Assembly: GCA_050247515.1 (NCBI GenBank)
Contig: JBFWUB010000006.1
Coordinates: 62,001-126,000 of the forward strand
Source: RAM1 sp050247515
GTDB lineage: Bacteria; Pseudomonadota; Gammaproteobacteria; Burkholderiales; Burkholderiaceae_C
Reading direction: 5' to 3'
DNA: 64,000 nucleotides
The notes beneath the pieces were generated by a model. The model was not told the origin of the DNA. It was given only the letters and a program-made list of their open reading frames with translations, and did not search any database. Every line of letters begins with the position of its first letter. Position 1 is the stretch's first letter. This document shows positions 51,977 to 61,800 of this stretch, in pieces. The position numbers and the translations under genes are program-made.

Positions 51977-52960
51977 TCAGTCCAGCTTGATGTTGGCGGT
52001 CTTGATGACCTTGGACCACTTCTGCGTCTCGGCCTTGATGTAAGCGTCAAACGCCTGCGCGGTGCCGGGCACGGGCTCCACGCCCAGGTTGCGCATGGCG
52101 GTCTTGATCGCGTCGTCGTTCAGCGCGGCGGTGATCTCGGCATTCAGCCGCGCCACCACGGCGTCCGGCGTGCCCGCGGGCGCCACCACGCCGAACCAGC
52201 CGGTGGAGTCGTAGCCGCTCAAGCCTGCCTCGGACACCGTGGGCACGTCGGGCAGCATGGGCAGGCGCTGCGGGCTGGTCACGGCATAGGCCACGAGCTT
52301 GCCGGCCTTGATGTGCTGCAGGGCCGAGGGCAGGTCCACCACGGCCAGCGGCACCTGGCCGGCCAGCACGTCCAGCGCCGCGGGGCCGGAGCCGCGGTAC
52401 GGCACCTCGACCAGCTTCACATCGGCCATCTGGGCAAACAGCGCCGCCGACAGGTGCATGGCCGTGCCGTTGCCGCCGTGCGCGATCGACAGCTTGCCCG
52501 GCTGCGCCTTGGCCAGCGCCACCAGTTCGGGCTGCGTTTTGGCGGCTACCGACGGGTTGCCGATGATCACGAACGGAATGGCCGCCAGCATGCTCACGGG
52601 CTTGAGGTCTTTTTGCGGGTCAAACGGCATCTGCGCGTACAGGCTGCTGTTGGCGGCCAGTGCGCCGGCGGCGCCCACGCCCAGCGTGTAGCCGTCACCG
52701 GGCGCTGCCTTGGCCACAACGGTCAGGCCGATGTTGCCGCCCGCACCGGGGCGGTTGTCCACCACCACCTGCTGGCCCAGCTTGTCGTTCAGGCGCGGCA
52801 CCAGCATGCGCACCACGGCGTCGGCGCTGCCGCCAGGCGGGAAGGTCACCACGATGCGGATGGGTTTGGTCGGGAAGGCGGCAGTTTGCGCATGAGCGGG
52901 CAAGGCGGCCGTGGCGCATAGCGCAAAAGCGACCGCCAGGCGGCGGGAAATAACGTGCAT
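51977..52960 (-). CDS. Bug-family tripartite tricarboxylate transporter substrate-binding protein
   Basis: A 327-residue periplasmic binding protein. The signal peptide is MHVISRRLAVAFALCATAAL, cleaved after AHA, and AGGAGA lies 5 nt before this ATG, so I reject the in-frame ATG at 53005. Family motifs are FPTKPIRIVVTFPPGGSAD, RPGAGGNIG and YRGSGPAALDVLAGQV. Bug proteins bind carboxylates; no TctA/TctB membrane genes are near, so it is an orphan, as is common in Comamonadaceae and Bordetella. It precedes the monooxygenase by 6 nt and probably binds its substrate or a related aromatic acid. Confidence 0.92.
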   Translation of the reverse strand: MHVISRRLAVAFALCATAALPAHAQTAAFPTKPIRIVVTFPPGGSADAVVRMLVPRLNDKLGQQVVVDNRPGAGGNIGLTVVAKAAPGDGYTLGVGAAGALAANSSLYAQMPFDPQKDLKPVSMLAAIPFVIIGNPSVAAKTQPELVALAKAQPGKLSIAHGGNGTAMHLSAALFAQMADVKLVEVPYRGSGPAALDVLAGQVPLAVVDLPSALQHIKAGKLVAYAVTSPQRLPMLPDVPTVSEAGLSGYDSTGWFGVVAPAGTPDAVVARLNAEITAALNDDAIKTAMRNLGVEPVPGTAQAFDAYIKAETQKWSKVIKTANIKLD

Positions 52961-52999
52961 GGCTGTCTCCTGGAGTTGTTGTCCTTGATTGGAATCAAG

Positions 53000-53036
53000 T
53001 TTCATTCATTCGTAAATCGAAGAATTCCGAATGAAA
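53000..53036. promoter_or_regulatory. Candidate LysR-type operator in the divergent promoter region
   Basis: TTCGTAAATCGAA (53009-53021) is a palindrome of the T-N11-A form typical of LysR sites. It sits inside the larger inverted repeat TTTCATTC (53000-53007) and GAATGAAA (53029-53036). A further palindrome, CTTGATT/AATCAAG, lies at 52984-52999. All are in the 90-nt gap between the Bug receptor and lysR starts, the expected place for such control. Confidence 0.55.
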
Positions 53037-53050
53037 TATGATTTGAATTC

Positions 53051-53986
53051 ATGAATCAGCCAGCGCACAACCCCAAGTTCACGCCCAGCATGCGCCAGCT
53101 GCGCGCGTTCGTGGCGGTGTACGAGCTGCGCAAGCTCAGCGCCGCGGCCGAGCAGTTGTCGCTCACGCAGTCGGCCGTGAGCGTGCTGATCCGCCAGATG
53201 GAAGAAGGCCTGGGCGCGCGGCTGTTTGACCGCACCACGCGCTCGCTGCAGCCCACGCAAGCCGCGCGCGAGGCGCTGGTGGTGGCCCAGCGCATCCTGC
53301 GCGACGTGGATTCCCTGGGCGCGGGCCTGCGCGACCTGGCCGGCCTGCGGCGCGGACGCATCGCCCTGGCCATCACGCCCACGCTGGCCGAAATCCTGCT
53401 GCCCGCGGCCATGCGCCGCTTCAACAGCCTGTACCCCGACATCCGCGTGGTGATCGACGACTGCGCGCCCGACCAGTTTGTCAGCCGCGTGATCGGCGAG
53501 CACGTGGACTTCGGCATCGGCACGCCCGAGCGCGCGGGCGCCGACGTGGACACTCAGACCCTGGTGCGCGACCACCTGAGCCTGGTGTGTCCGCGCGGCC
53601 ACCCGCTGGCCTCGCGCAGGACGCTGCGCTGGGCCGACCTGGCCGGCCACCCGGTGATCACCGTGCGTCCGGGCTACGGCATCCGCCCGCTGATCGACGG
53701 CACGGCCGCCAGCGTGGGCGTGATGCTGGACGTGGTGAACGAGGTGTCGTTTTTATCGACGGCGCTTTGGATGACGGCCAGCGGCGTGGCCGCGTCCATC
53801 ATGCCGTCGGCCTTTGCCCGGTATTCGGGCTACGGCACGGACCCTTCGCTGGTGGTCAAGACACTGACGGCGCCCAAGGTGTCGCGCGACATCCATGTGG
53901 TGACGCGGCAGGGGCGCTCGCTGCCGCCGGCCGGGCAGGCGCTGATCGAAGTGATACGCGAGGACATGACGCGTGCACGCGCCTGA
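53051..53986 (+). CDS. LysR-family regulator of the monooxygenase/Bug cluster
   Basis: A 311-residue LysR-type protein. The N-terminal winged helix is MRQLRAFVAVYELRKLSAAA with recognition part TQSAVSVLIRQMEEGLGARLF, followed by the co-inducer domain (GRIALAITPTLAEILLPAAM). It is transcribed away from the Bug receptor and monooxygenase genes across a 90-nt gap with LysR-type palindromes, so it probably controls them in response to a substrate or intermediate. Confidence 0.9.
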   Translation: MNQPAHNPKFTPSMRQLRAFVAVYELRKLSAAAEQLSLTQSAVSVLIRQMEEGLGARLFDRTTRSLQPTQAAREALVVAQRILRDVDSLGAGLRDLAGLRRGRIALAITPTLAEILLPAAMRRFNSLYPDIRVVIDDCAPDQFVSRVIGEHVDFGIGTPERAGADVDTQTLVRDHLSLVCPRGHPLASRRTLRWADLAGHPVITVRPGYGIRPLIDGTAASVGVMLDVVNEVSFLSTALWMTASGVAASIMPSAFARYSGYGTDPSLVVKTLTAPKVSRDIHVVTRQGRSLPPAGQALIEVIREDMTRARA

Positions 53987-53992
53987 CCCTCT

Positions 53993-54400
53993 TCACGCCG
54001 CCAGCCGCATGCGGCTCTGCGCGCGATCGTGCTGCGTGACGCCGCCGTAGCCCCAGTCTGTTGCCGGGACTTCACGCACAGTGACGTAGCTGGCTTCTTC
54101 CAGCTCGCCACCCGCAGCAAGCTGCCGGCGCAGCTCGGCAAATGCCGCCTGCACAAACGCGGCCTTTTGCGCGGGCGTATTGGTGCCGCTGGTCACGGTG
54201 ATCTCCAGGATCGCCGCCGGCCGCTGCACCGCCTGGCCGCCTACATACCAGCGCGCGGCGGGCAGGTCGTCGATGGTCACGGCCGTCACTGCAGCGCGCT
54301 TGCCCAGGGTATCCGCCGTGATGCGGGTGAGCGCGGCAGCCAGGGATTCATAGCGTTCGGGGTTTTGCAGCGGGGCTACTTTGAGGTGCAGGGTGGGCAT
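53993..54400 (-). CDS. Tautomerase-family protein
   Basis: A 135-residue protein of the 4-oxalocrotonate tautomerase superfamily. After removal of Met the N-terminus is Pro (MPTLHLKVAPLQ), the general base of this family. The C-terminal half (KAAFVQAAFAELRRQLAAG; EASYVTVREVPATDWGYGG) matches longer, fused-type members. AAAGG lies 7 nt before the ATG at 54400; a longer frame to 54535 lacks support. The substrate is unknown. The LysR gene to its left converges and ends 6 nt away; a second LysR gene diverges to the right. Confidence 0.85.
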   Translation of the reverse strand: MPTLHLKVAPLQNPERYESLAAALTRITADTLGKRAAVTAVTIDDLPAARWYVGGQAVQRPAAILEITVTSGTNTPAQKAAFVQAAFAELRRQLAAGGELEEASYVTVREVPATDWGYGGVTQHDRAQSRMRLAA

Positions 54401-54516
54401 GGGAGACCTTTGCGTTTTGTGACTCGACTGTAGGCACCACGCTTGTCCCCGGAAACCTTGCGCGAAGCAAAGGGGTGTTGCAATGGGTGCAATGAGCTTG
54501 CGTTGCGCTTCTTCTG

Positions 54517-54741
54517 GATCGGGCGGGCAGGGCACTCTGCTCCGCGGCTGTCCCCCGGCGGGCTGCGCCCGCCTCCTCCTTTATGCCGCTGCGCAGAGCG
54601 CCCTGCCCACCCGATCCCGCCAGCACAGCGGCGCGCTACCGGTTGCATGCCCGCGCGTAGCGGGTTGGTGGTGATGGTGCCCGGCGCAGCGGCATAAAGG
54701 AGGAGAAACGGCGAAGCCGTTTCGGGGGACAGCCGCGGAGC
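54517..54741. repeat. Nested inverted-repeat element
   Basis: The 417-nt gap between the tautomerase and lysR starts contains nested palindromes. CTCCGCGGCTGTCCCCCG (54540-54557) pairs with 54723-54740. The CTCCTCCTTTATGCCGC segment (54573-54594) pairs with 54684-54705. GGATCGGGCGGGCAGGGC (54517-54534) pairs with 54600-54617 except one base. No transposase is present. It looks like a mosaic or MITE-like repeat. The rest of the gap (54401-54516, 54742-54817) holds no gene that I can see. Confidence 0.65.
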
Positions 54742-54817
54742 CGGGCACCGTCAGCGCCAACCCGCGGACCCGATAGCCATCCGCATCGAACACACAAAGC
54801 CCACTACCATTGCCGAC

Positions 54818-55714
54818 ATGAGGGACCTGGCATTCGACGACCTGGCACTGTTCGCCCGCGTAGCTGAACTCGGCACGCTTTCGGCCGTGGCACGCGAGCG
54901 GGATGCCCCCGTCAGCCAGGTATCAAGGTCCCTGGCGCGCATCGAAAAATCATGCGGCGCGCGGCTCATCCACCGATCCACCCACGGCCTGGCGCTTACG
55001 CCCGAGGGTGAAACCTTTCTGGACTACTGCCACCGCATGGCCGGCACCTTCACCGAGCTGGAGGCCGAGTTTGCCGACAAGGCGCGCGAGGTGGGCGGCA
55101 CGGTGCGGCTGGCGGTCAGCCCGTCCATGGCGCACTTCCTGATCGTGCCGGGCCTGGCGGGGCTGACGCAGCGCCACCCCCGGCTGCAGGTGGACATTCA
55201 TGCCGACGACCGGCTGGTGGACATGGCGCGCGAAGGCATCGACATGGCGATACGCACCGGCACCATCCAGACCGACGCGGTGATCGCGCGCGAGATCGGC
55301 AGCCACACACGCTACCTGTACGCCAGCCCCGAATACCTGGCCGCGCACGGCACGCCGCAGCACCCGGACGATCTGGCCGGCCACCACCTCATTACCAACA
55401 GCGTGGCCCAGCACCTGAACCGCTGGCCCTTTGTGCTGGACGGGCAGCCCGTGGTGCGTGCGATGCAGGGGCACTACCGCACCGCCTCCACCGGCATCAT
55501 GATGTCGATGGTGCTCAACGGCCTGGGCATCTGCCGCTGCAACGACCTGATCGCCAAGCCGCTGGTGCGCCAGGGCCGGCTGGTGCCGGTGCTGGACAGC
55601 TATGTGGACGCGCAGCGCTTCCCGATCTACGCGATGATGCTGCCTCAACGCCACCGGCTGCCCAAGATCCGGGCCTGCATTGACTATTGGGCCGAATGGT
55701 TCGGCAAGATCTGA
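54818..55714 (+). CDS. LysR-family transcriptional regulator
   Basis: A 298-residue LysR-type regulator. The winged helix includes LALFARVAELGTLSAVARER and VSQVSRSLARIEKSCGARLI; the co-inducer domain starts GTVRLAVSPSMAHFLIVPGL. The recognition helix carries APVSQ where most members have TQSAVS-like residues. It is divergent from the tautomerase gene over a repeat-filled gap and precedes pgpA by 22 nt. Its target is not evident; the tautomerase is a candidate. Confidence 0.9.
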   Translation: MRDLAFDDLALFARVAELGTLSAVARERDAPVSQVSRSLARIEKSCGARLIHRSTHGLALTPEGETFLDYCHRMAGTFTELEAEFADKAREVGGTVRLAVSPSMAHFLIVPGLAGLTQRHPRLQVDIHADDRLVDMAREGIDMAIRTGTIQTDAVIAREIGSHTRYLYASPEYLAAHGTPQHPDDLAGHHLITNSVAQHLNRWPFVLDGQPVVRAMQGHYRTASTGIMMSMVLNGLGICRCNDLIAKPLVRQGRLVPVLDSYVDAQRFPIYAMMLPQRHRLPKIRACIDYWAEWFGKI

Positions 55715-55736
55715 GCACGCCCTACACGCCACCGCC

Positions 55737-56276
55737 ATGCCTCCAGCCGACACCTTCGAAGCCACCGCACTCCCGCTCAAACGCGCGGGTGCGGGTTTTT
55801 TGCTGCGCCACCTCGCGCACTTCATCGCGCTGGGTTTTGGCTCGGGCCTGAGCCCTGCTGCGCCTGGCACGGCCGGCACGCTGTGGGCCTGGCTGGCGTT
55901 TTTGTGCATCGGGTTTGTGTTTGAGCCCACGACGGGGCAATGGGGCGCTGTGATTGCCGTGACCTTTGTGCTGGGCTGGTGGGCCAGTGCGGTGACCGCG
56001 CGCCACATGGGCGTGGCCGACCCGGGGCAAATCGTCATTGATGAAATCGCCGCGTTCTGGCTGGTGCTGTGGCTCGTCATGCCGACGGGCTTCTGGGGCC
56101 AGCTGGCCGCGTTCGTGCTGTTTCGCTACTTTGACGCCGCCAAGCCCGGGCCGGTGGCCTGGGCCGACCAGCTGTTCAAGGGCTTTGGCTGGCGCGGTGC
56201 TTTCGGCATCATGTGGGACGACCTGGTGGCGGCCGCCTGCACGCTGCTGGTGATAGCACTGTGGAGGTTCTGGTGA
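55737..56276 (+). CDS. pgpA: Phosphatidylglycerophosphatase A
   Basis: A 179-residue inner-membrane phosphatase that makes phosphatidylglycerol. GFGSGLSPAAPGTAGTLWAW, DPGQIVIDEIAAFW with the metal-binding acidic residues, and FRYFDAAKPGPVAWADQ are family signatures. There are three to four membrane segments. The ATG at 55737 is chosen to start just before the family region. The stop overlaps the GTG start of pncC (GTGA), so the two are coupled. Confidence 0.94.
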   Translation: MPPADTFEATALPLKRAGAGFLLRHLAHFIALGFGSGLSPAAPGTAGTLWAWLAFLCIGFVFEPTTGQWGAVIAVTFVLGWWASAVTARHMGVADPGQIVIDEIAAFWLVLWLVMPTGFWGQLAAFVLFRYFDAAKPGPVAWADQLFKGFGWRGAFGIMWDDLVAAACTLLVIALWRFW

Positions 56277-56749
56277 ATACACCCGCTCTTGTGAATGCGC
56301 TGGCCGGCAAGCTGCAGGCCCGCGGCTGGATGATGGCCACGGCCGAGAGCTGCACCGGTGGCCTGATCGCTGGCGCCTGCACCGACCTGGCGGGCTCCAG
56401 CAACTGGTTTGAACGCGGCTTCGTGACCTATTCCAATGAAGCCAAGACCGAGCTGCTGGGGGTGGACGCCGCGCTGATCGCCACCCACGGCGCCGTGAGC
56501 GAGGTGGTCGCCCGCGCCATGGCCTTTGGCGCCGTGCGCCATTCGCATGCGCAGGCCAGCGTGGCCGTGACCGGTGTGGCCGGACCGGGCGGCGGCAGCG
56601 CCGACAAGCCCGTCGGACTGGTGTGGTTCGGCTTTTCGGTGAACGGCGTGCTGACGAGCGAGAAGCAGCACTTCAGCGGCGACCGCGCCGCCGTGCGCGC
56701 GGCCACGGTAGCGCATGCGCTGCTCCGGTTGAACCAGCTTCTGGAATGA
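56273..56749 (+). CDS. pncC: Nicotinamide-nucleotide amidohydrolase, CinA C-terminal type
   Basis: A 158-residue stand-alone CinA C-terminal domain that deamidates NMN to NaMN for NAD recycling. MMATAESCTGGLIAGACTD with the catalytic Ser/Thr region, GFVTYSNEAKTELLGV, HGAVSEVVARAMA and GVAGPGGGSADKPVGLV are intact. The start is GTG at 56273, supported by GGAGG 6 nt upstream and the 4-nt overlap with pgpA; there is no matching ATG. Confidence 0.94.
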   Translation: MNTPALVNALAGKLQARGWMMATAESCTGGLIAGACTDLAGSSNWFERGFVTYSNEAKTELLGVDAALIATHGAVSEVVARAMAFGAVRHSHAQASVAVTGVAGPGGGSADKPVGLVWFGFSVNGVLTSEKQHFSGDRAAVRAATVAHALLRLNQLLE

Positions 56750-56753
56750 ATCC

Positions 56754-57995
56754 GTGACCCCCACCGCCGACCCGTCCCTCATCGACTCCCCCCACGCCTG
56801 GCGGCGCCTGCTGGTCGCGCTGGCGCTGATGACCGTGGGCGCCAGCGGCATGTATGTGGTGCCGGTGGTGCTGCCGGCGGTGCAGGCCGACTTTGGCGTG
56901 GCGCGGGCCGATGCCTCGCTGCCCTACACGCTGCTGATGATCGGCTTTGGCGTGGGCGGCATCCTGATGGGGCGGCTGGCCGACCGCTTTGGGGTGGCGG
57001 TGCCGCTGCGCGTGGGCGCCATTGGGCTGGGGCTCGGGTACCTGCTGGCGGCGCTGTCGGGCAGCATCTGGGTGTTTGCCATCGCGCATGGCGTGCTGAT
57101 CGGTCTTGTGGGCAGCTCGGCCACCTTTTCGCCGCTGCTGGCGGATACCTCGCTGTGGTTCCTGCGTCGCCGGGGCATTGCGGTGGCGGTGTGCGCCAGC
57201 GGCAATTACCTGGGCGGCGCCGTCTGGCCGCCCATCGTGCAGCATTTTGTGGAAACGGCGGGCTGGCGCCAGACCTACCTGGGCCTGGCGGCGTTTTGCA
57301 CCGTGTCGCTTTTGATGCTGGCGCAGCTGATGCGCCAGCGCCCGCCCGCGCTGGCCGTGCAGCCGCTCAACGCGCAAGGCAAGGTGCCGGGCAGCCTGCC
57401 GTTTGGCCTGAGCGTGGGCCAGGCGCAGTTGCTGCTGTGCGTGGCAGGCTTGTCATGCTGCGTGGCCATGTCCATGCCGCAGGTGCACATCGTGGCCTAT
57501 TGCACCGATCTGGGCTACGGCGCGGCACGCGGCGCCGAGATGCTGTCGCTGATGCTGGCTTGCGGCATCGTCAGCCGGCTGATCTCGGGCGCCATCTGCG
57601 ACCGCATCGGCGGCCTGCGCACGCTGCTGCTGGGCTCGGCGCTGCAGACGGTGGCGCTGGTGATGTTTTTGCCGTTTGACGGGCTGGTGCCGCTGTATGT
57701 CATATCGGCGCTGTTCGGCCTGTTCCAGGGCGGCATCGTGCCCAGCTACGCCATCATCGTGCGCGAGCATTTCCCCGCCGCCGAGGCCGGCGCGCGCGTG
57801 GGCACCGTCATCATGGCCACCATGCTGGGCATGGCGCTGGGCGGCTGGATGTCGGGCAAGGTGTTTGACATCACGGGCAGCTACCACGCGGCCTTCATCA
57901 ACGGCATTGCCTGGAACCTGCTGAACTTCGGCATCGTGCTCATGCTTCTGATGCGGGTGCGCCGCCGCGCGGGCCTGCCGGGGGCCATGACATGA
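56754..57995 (+). CDS. MFS transporter
   Basis: A 413-residue inner-membrane transporter with about 12 membrane segments. The loop GRLADRFGVAVPLRVGAIGL between segments 2 and 3 and DRIGGLRTLLLGSAL between 8 and 9 are MFS signatures. It resembles the oxalate/formate or MCT-like branch, often carrying small organic acids; the substrate is not clear. The start is GTG at 56754, 4 nt after pncC. The stop overlaps the next gene (ATGA), so this transporter is translationally linked to the unknown pair that follows. Confidence 0.85.
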   Translation: MTPTADPSLIDSPHAWRRLLVALALMTVGASGMYVVPVVLPAVQADFGVARADASLPYTLLMIGFGVGGILMGRLADRFGVAVPLRVGAIGLGLGYLLAALSGSIWVFAIAHGVLIGLVGSSATFSPLLADTSLWFLRRRGIAVAVCASGNYLGGAVWPPIVQHFVETAGWRQTYLGLAAFCTVSLLMLAQLMRQRPPALAVQPLNAQGKVPGSLPFGLSVGQAQLLLCVAGLSCCVAMSMPQVHIVAYCTDLGYGAARGAEMLSLMLACGIVSRLISGAICDRIGGLRTLLLGSALQTVALVMFLPFDGLVPLYVISALFGLFQGGIVPSYAIIVREHFPAAEAGARVGTVIMATMLGMALGGWMSGKVFDITGSYHAAFINGIAWNLLNFGIVLMLLMRVRRRAGLPGAMT

Positions 57996-58810
57996 ACCTG
58001 CCGCTGGCCCGGCTGCAACGCGGCACCCAGCAGGTGTGGCTGCATGACCGGCTGAGCCCGCCGCCCGTGGCCCCGGCGCCTCCACCCAAGCCATCTACCG
58101 CACCGTCACCCGCCGCAGGGTCTGCACCGTCACCCGGCAAACCACCCGCCACCCCGCGCGCAGCGCCGCAGGCCGCCGCCACGCCCGCATCAGCCCAGCC
58201 CTTTCGCATGATGGGTGTGCCGCCCGCCGCGCCCACGCCCGCCGACGCCCCGGCGTCCGAAACGCCTGCTTCGGTATTCGACGTCACAAAAGCCAGGCGT
58301 CGCAGCTTCTGGCGCGCCGACGACGCCGTGCAGTACCTGCGCTACTGGCGGCACGACCCCGCTGCCTGCCGCGCGCTGCGCACCGTGCTGCAGCGGCTGG
58401 AACCATCGACCTGGGTGTTTGCCCACACCGACGACCGCGTGATCCAGGCGCTGGGCTCAGCCATCGCCCAGGGTCTGCTGATCGTGAGCGAAAGCGCGCA
58501 GCCCGCGCCCGCCGCCGGGCTGCCCGGCGTGCCCGCGCCACCGGCCGCGCCGGCTGCACCGCTGGCGCTGACGGTGGCGCCCATCAAGCCGCCCGTGCCG
58601 CCGCTGCTGCCCGTGCTGGAAGAAGTGCAGATCGAAGGCGCCGAGGTGCTCCCGGAAATCATGCAATCGCTGGAGCAGATTGACCTGACGCTGGGCGAGA
58701 TCCAGATCGCGCCGGTATCGCTGGCGCCCACGCCATCCAGGATCCCCGAGATTGAATCGGCCATGTCGGCGGCCAGCGGCTCGGTCACCCAGACGCTGGA
58801 CGGACTCTGA
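57992..58810 (+). CDS. Unrecognised Pro/Ala-rich protein (first gene of coiled-coil pair)
   Basis: A 272-residue protein I do not recognise. Residues 1-88 and about 160-205 are Pro/Ala-rich and likely disordered. Between them lies a compact segment (about 90-160) with FWRADDAVQYLRYWRHDPAA, LEPSTWVFAHTDDRVIQALG and a hydrophobic strand GLLIVSES that could form a small alpha/beta fold. The C-terminus is acidic and helical (EVLPEIMQSLEQIDLTLGEI). No signal peptide or membrane segment is visible. It overlaps the MFS gene by 4 nt and the next gene by 1 nt (TGATG), so the three are coupled. Confidence 0.72.
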   Translation: MNLPLARLQRGTQQVWLHDRLSPPPVAPAPPPKPSTAPSPAAGSAPSPGKPPATPRAAPQAAATPASAQPFRMMGVPPAAPTPADAPASETPASVFDVTKARRRSFWRADDAVQYLRYWRHDPAACRALRTVLQRLEPSTWVFAHTDDRVIQALGSAIAQGLLIVSESAQPAPAAGLPGVPAPPAAPAAPLALTVAPIKPPVPPLLPVLEEVQIEGAEVLPEIMQSLEQIDLTLGEIQIAPVSLAPTPSRIPEIESAMSAASGSVTQTLDGL

Positions 58811-61800
58811 TGCAGTTCGTCACCAAGGCCACCAACACCATCAGCGAAGGCGCCACCCGCGTGGTGGAAGCCGTGGGCACGGCCACCACCACGATGCAGA
58901 CCGAGCTGGCCAGCGGCATCAGCGACGCCAGCACGGCCATCACCACGGTGTCGGGCCAGATCGACGAGCTGGTGACGCAGCTGCAGCAGCTGGCCACGCC
59001 CGTGAACCCGCTGACGCTGGTGGCGCCACTGCCGCCCGCGCTGTCCACCATCCAGGCGGACCTGAGCAGCCTGGTGGGCTCGCTGGCCGGCATGGGCACG
59101 CGGCTGGCGGCGGCGGGCCAGAACCTGGCCGGCATTGCCGGCGACGTGCAGGGCGTGGTGACCACGGTGCAGGGCGTGCCGCAGCGGCTGGTGGCGATAC
59201 GCCCCGACGTCACGCCCTTCCCCCCACGGCTGCTGTCGGTGGCCAGTGACGCGCAGGCCCTGGGCCAGCGGTTGCAGGCGTTGCGCGACGTGGCGGCCGC
59301 GCGCGCCGAACTGCAAACCGGCACCGCTGCCCTGCAGGCCCAGGTGGACGGCACACAGGAAGACCTGGGCGCGGTGATTGACGGCGTGGTGACGCAGGTG
59401 GATGCGATCGCCACCGACGTGAGCGGCTCGGTGGACGCGGTGATCCAGCGCGTGGATGCGGCCGTGGCCGCGCTGGAAGAAGAAATCGACGGCCTGATGA
59501 CACAGGTGGACGGCTTCAAGGACCGCGCGCATGAAATTGCCCTGCTGGTGGCCGCGCCCGTGGTGGCGGTGGAGGTGGCCATTGACGGCGTGGCCGCGCG
59601 CATCGAGGCCGTGGGCCAGGTGATCGACAGCATTCTGGAAACGGTGGACGCGCAGATCAGCCGGCTGGACACCATCGTCACCGCCATCAACAACGTGATC
59701 GACGCGGCCGTGCAGGGCGTGGACGACGCCATTGACCTGATGAAGCAGTCGCTGGACGAGGTGATTGCGGAAATCGACCAGATCAAGGCCACACTGCAGG
59801 CCCTGCCCGACCGCTTTCAACCCGTGCACGACAAGATCGACGAAGCGCAGGCGCTGATCGAAGACATCAAGGCCCGGGTGGAAGACTTTGTGGAGCGCGC
59901 CGACGCCGCGCTGTCGCAGGCCAGCCGCGAACTGGACCAGGCCGACGTGCGCTGCGACAACGCGATAGCGGTATGCACCAAATACATCACCCGCGCGCCG
60001 GCGCTGGTGGCGGCACGCGCGCTGTTCATGGGCGTGAAGGCGTCCATCCCCGGCATCCAGGTGACGATTGCGGGCGCGCGCAGCGCGGTGCGCTCGGCGG
60101 GCACCACGGCCACCGGCCTGCTGGACCAGGCGCTGGTGATCGTGGGCCAGCTGCGCGAGGCGCTGGAAAAAGTGATTGAACAGGTGCGCCAGGCCATTGC
60201 CAAGGTGGTGGCGGTGCTGGACCAGGTGCGCGCCGCGCTGGAGGCCGCGCAGGACCAGATGACGCAAGCCAGCGCCAAGCTGCACGAGGCCGCCGACCAG
60301 GTGAAGGCCGTGCCGGTGAAACTGGTGGAACAGGTGCGCACGGCCCGCGACACCTTTGTGCAGCTGGTGCAGCCGCGCGAGAAGGTGGACATCGTGCACG
60401 CCCAGGTGCTGGCCATCAAGGGCCGGGCCGTGACGCCCGTGCGCCTGCAGGTGGAAAGCGCCGAAGCCCGCGTGGTGCAGACCATAGAAGACGCGCAGGC
60501 AAAAATGCAGGTGCCGGTGGACCAGGTGAAAGACAAGATCGCCCTGCTGCGCAGCAAGATTGCCGAGCTGCAGGCGAAGATCAAGGAGCCCGCGCAGAAG
60601 CTCAAGGCCCTGATGGACGACCTGAAAGAAAAGCTCATGGCGCAGGTGGCCACCGCCCGCGCCAAGCTGGACGAGCTGCTGGCGCAGGCGGAAGCGAAGC
60701 TGGCGGATGGGGCGGCGCAGGCCAGCGCCAGTGCCGCCGATGCAGCCCAAGCCGCAGGCCCGCTGGCCGAAGCAGTGCAAGACTTTGCCGGCGTGGTGCG
60801 CGACATCCAGGCCACCGCGCAGCAGGCGCAGGGCCGCGCCGACGCCCTGGCCAGCCAGCTGCAGGCCCTGCAGGCCGACCTGGACGCCGCGCTGCAAGCC
60901 GCCAGCGGCGCCGTGACCGGCGCAGCCGACAGCGCAGCGGCGCTGAAAGAAGACTTTGAATCCGCCGGCCAGGCCGCAGCCGACCGTGCGAACGCCGCGC
61001 TGGCCGGCCTCGCGGCCCTTGCCACCGCCCACAGCCCGCTGCAGGACGAGCTGCAAACCGCGCAGGACAGCGCCAATGCCCAGGCTGCGCAAGCCGCCAG
61101 CGCAGGCGCGGCCCAGCGCGAACAACTGGCCGAAGCCAACCGCCAGTTCGCGCAATTGCTGCAACAAGCGCAAGACGCCATTGCTCCGCCGGCCGACGAA
61201 GCCCAACGCGTGCAGGCCGAAATGGACGAGCAGCTGGCTGCAGTGACCGCAGAAGCCGACGCCCTGCGCGAACAGGTGGTGGCCGCAGAAAAGGAAATGG
61301 CCGCCCAAACCGCCAAGGCGCAGGAAGAGGTGACCGCCAAACGCGACGAGGGCCAGGAAGCGATAGAAGCATCGCGCGCCAAGGTAGAGGCGGCGCAGAG
61401 CCAGACCAACGCCGCGCGCGCCGATGTGGTCAGCGCCGAATCCATCGTGGCGGCCGAGGTCGTGAAGAACGGCGGGGAGCCGCCGAAGAAGGACGAGGCG
61501 AAAGAAGCTGCGAAGGAAGAAGCCAAGGACGCGGCGAAAGAAGCGGGGGCGGAGGCCCCTGCGCCCGCAGCCGCGCCTGGGGCGGCACCTGCACCGGGTG
61601 CGACGCCTGCGCCGGGCGCAGCGCCAGGGGCTGCGCCGGCGGCGAGCCCCGCGCCGGCAGGCAGTCCGGCGGAGGCGGCGACGCCCTCCCCGTCGCCGGC
61701 TCCTGCACCCGCCCCCGGCGCAGCAGCTGCGCCAGCACCGGCCACTGCACCTGGGCAAGCACCAGCGCCACCCCCGAGTGCGCCGGCACCTGCAGAAGCG

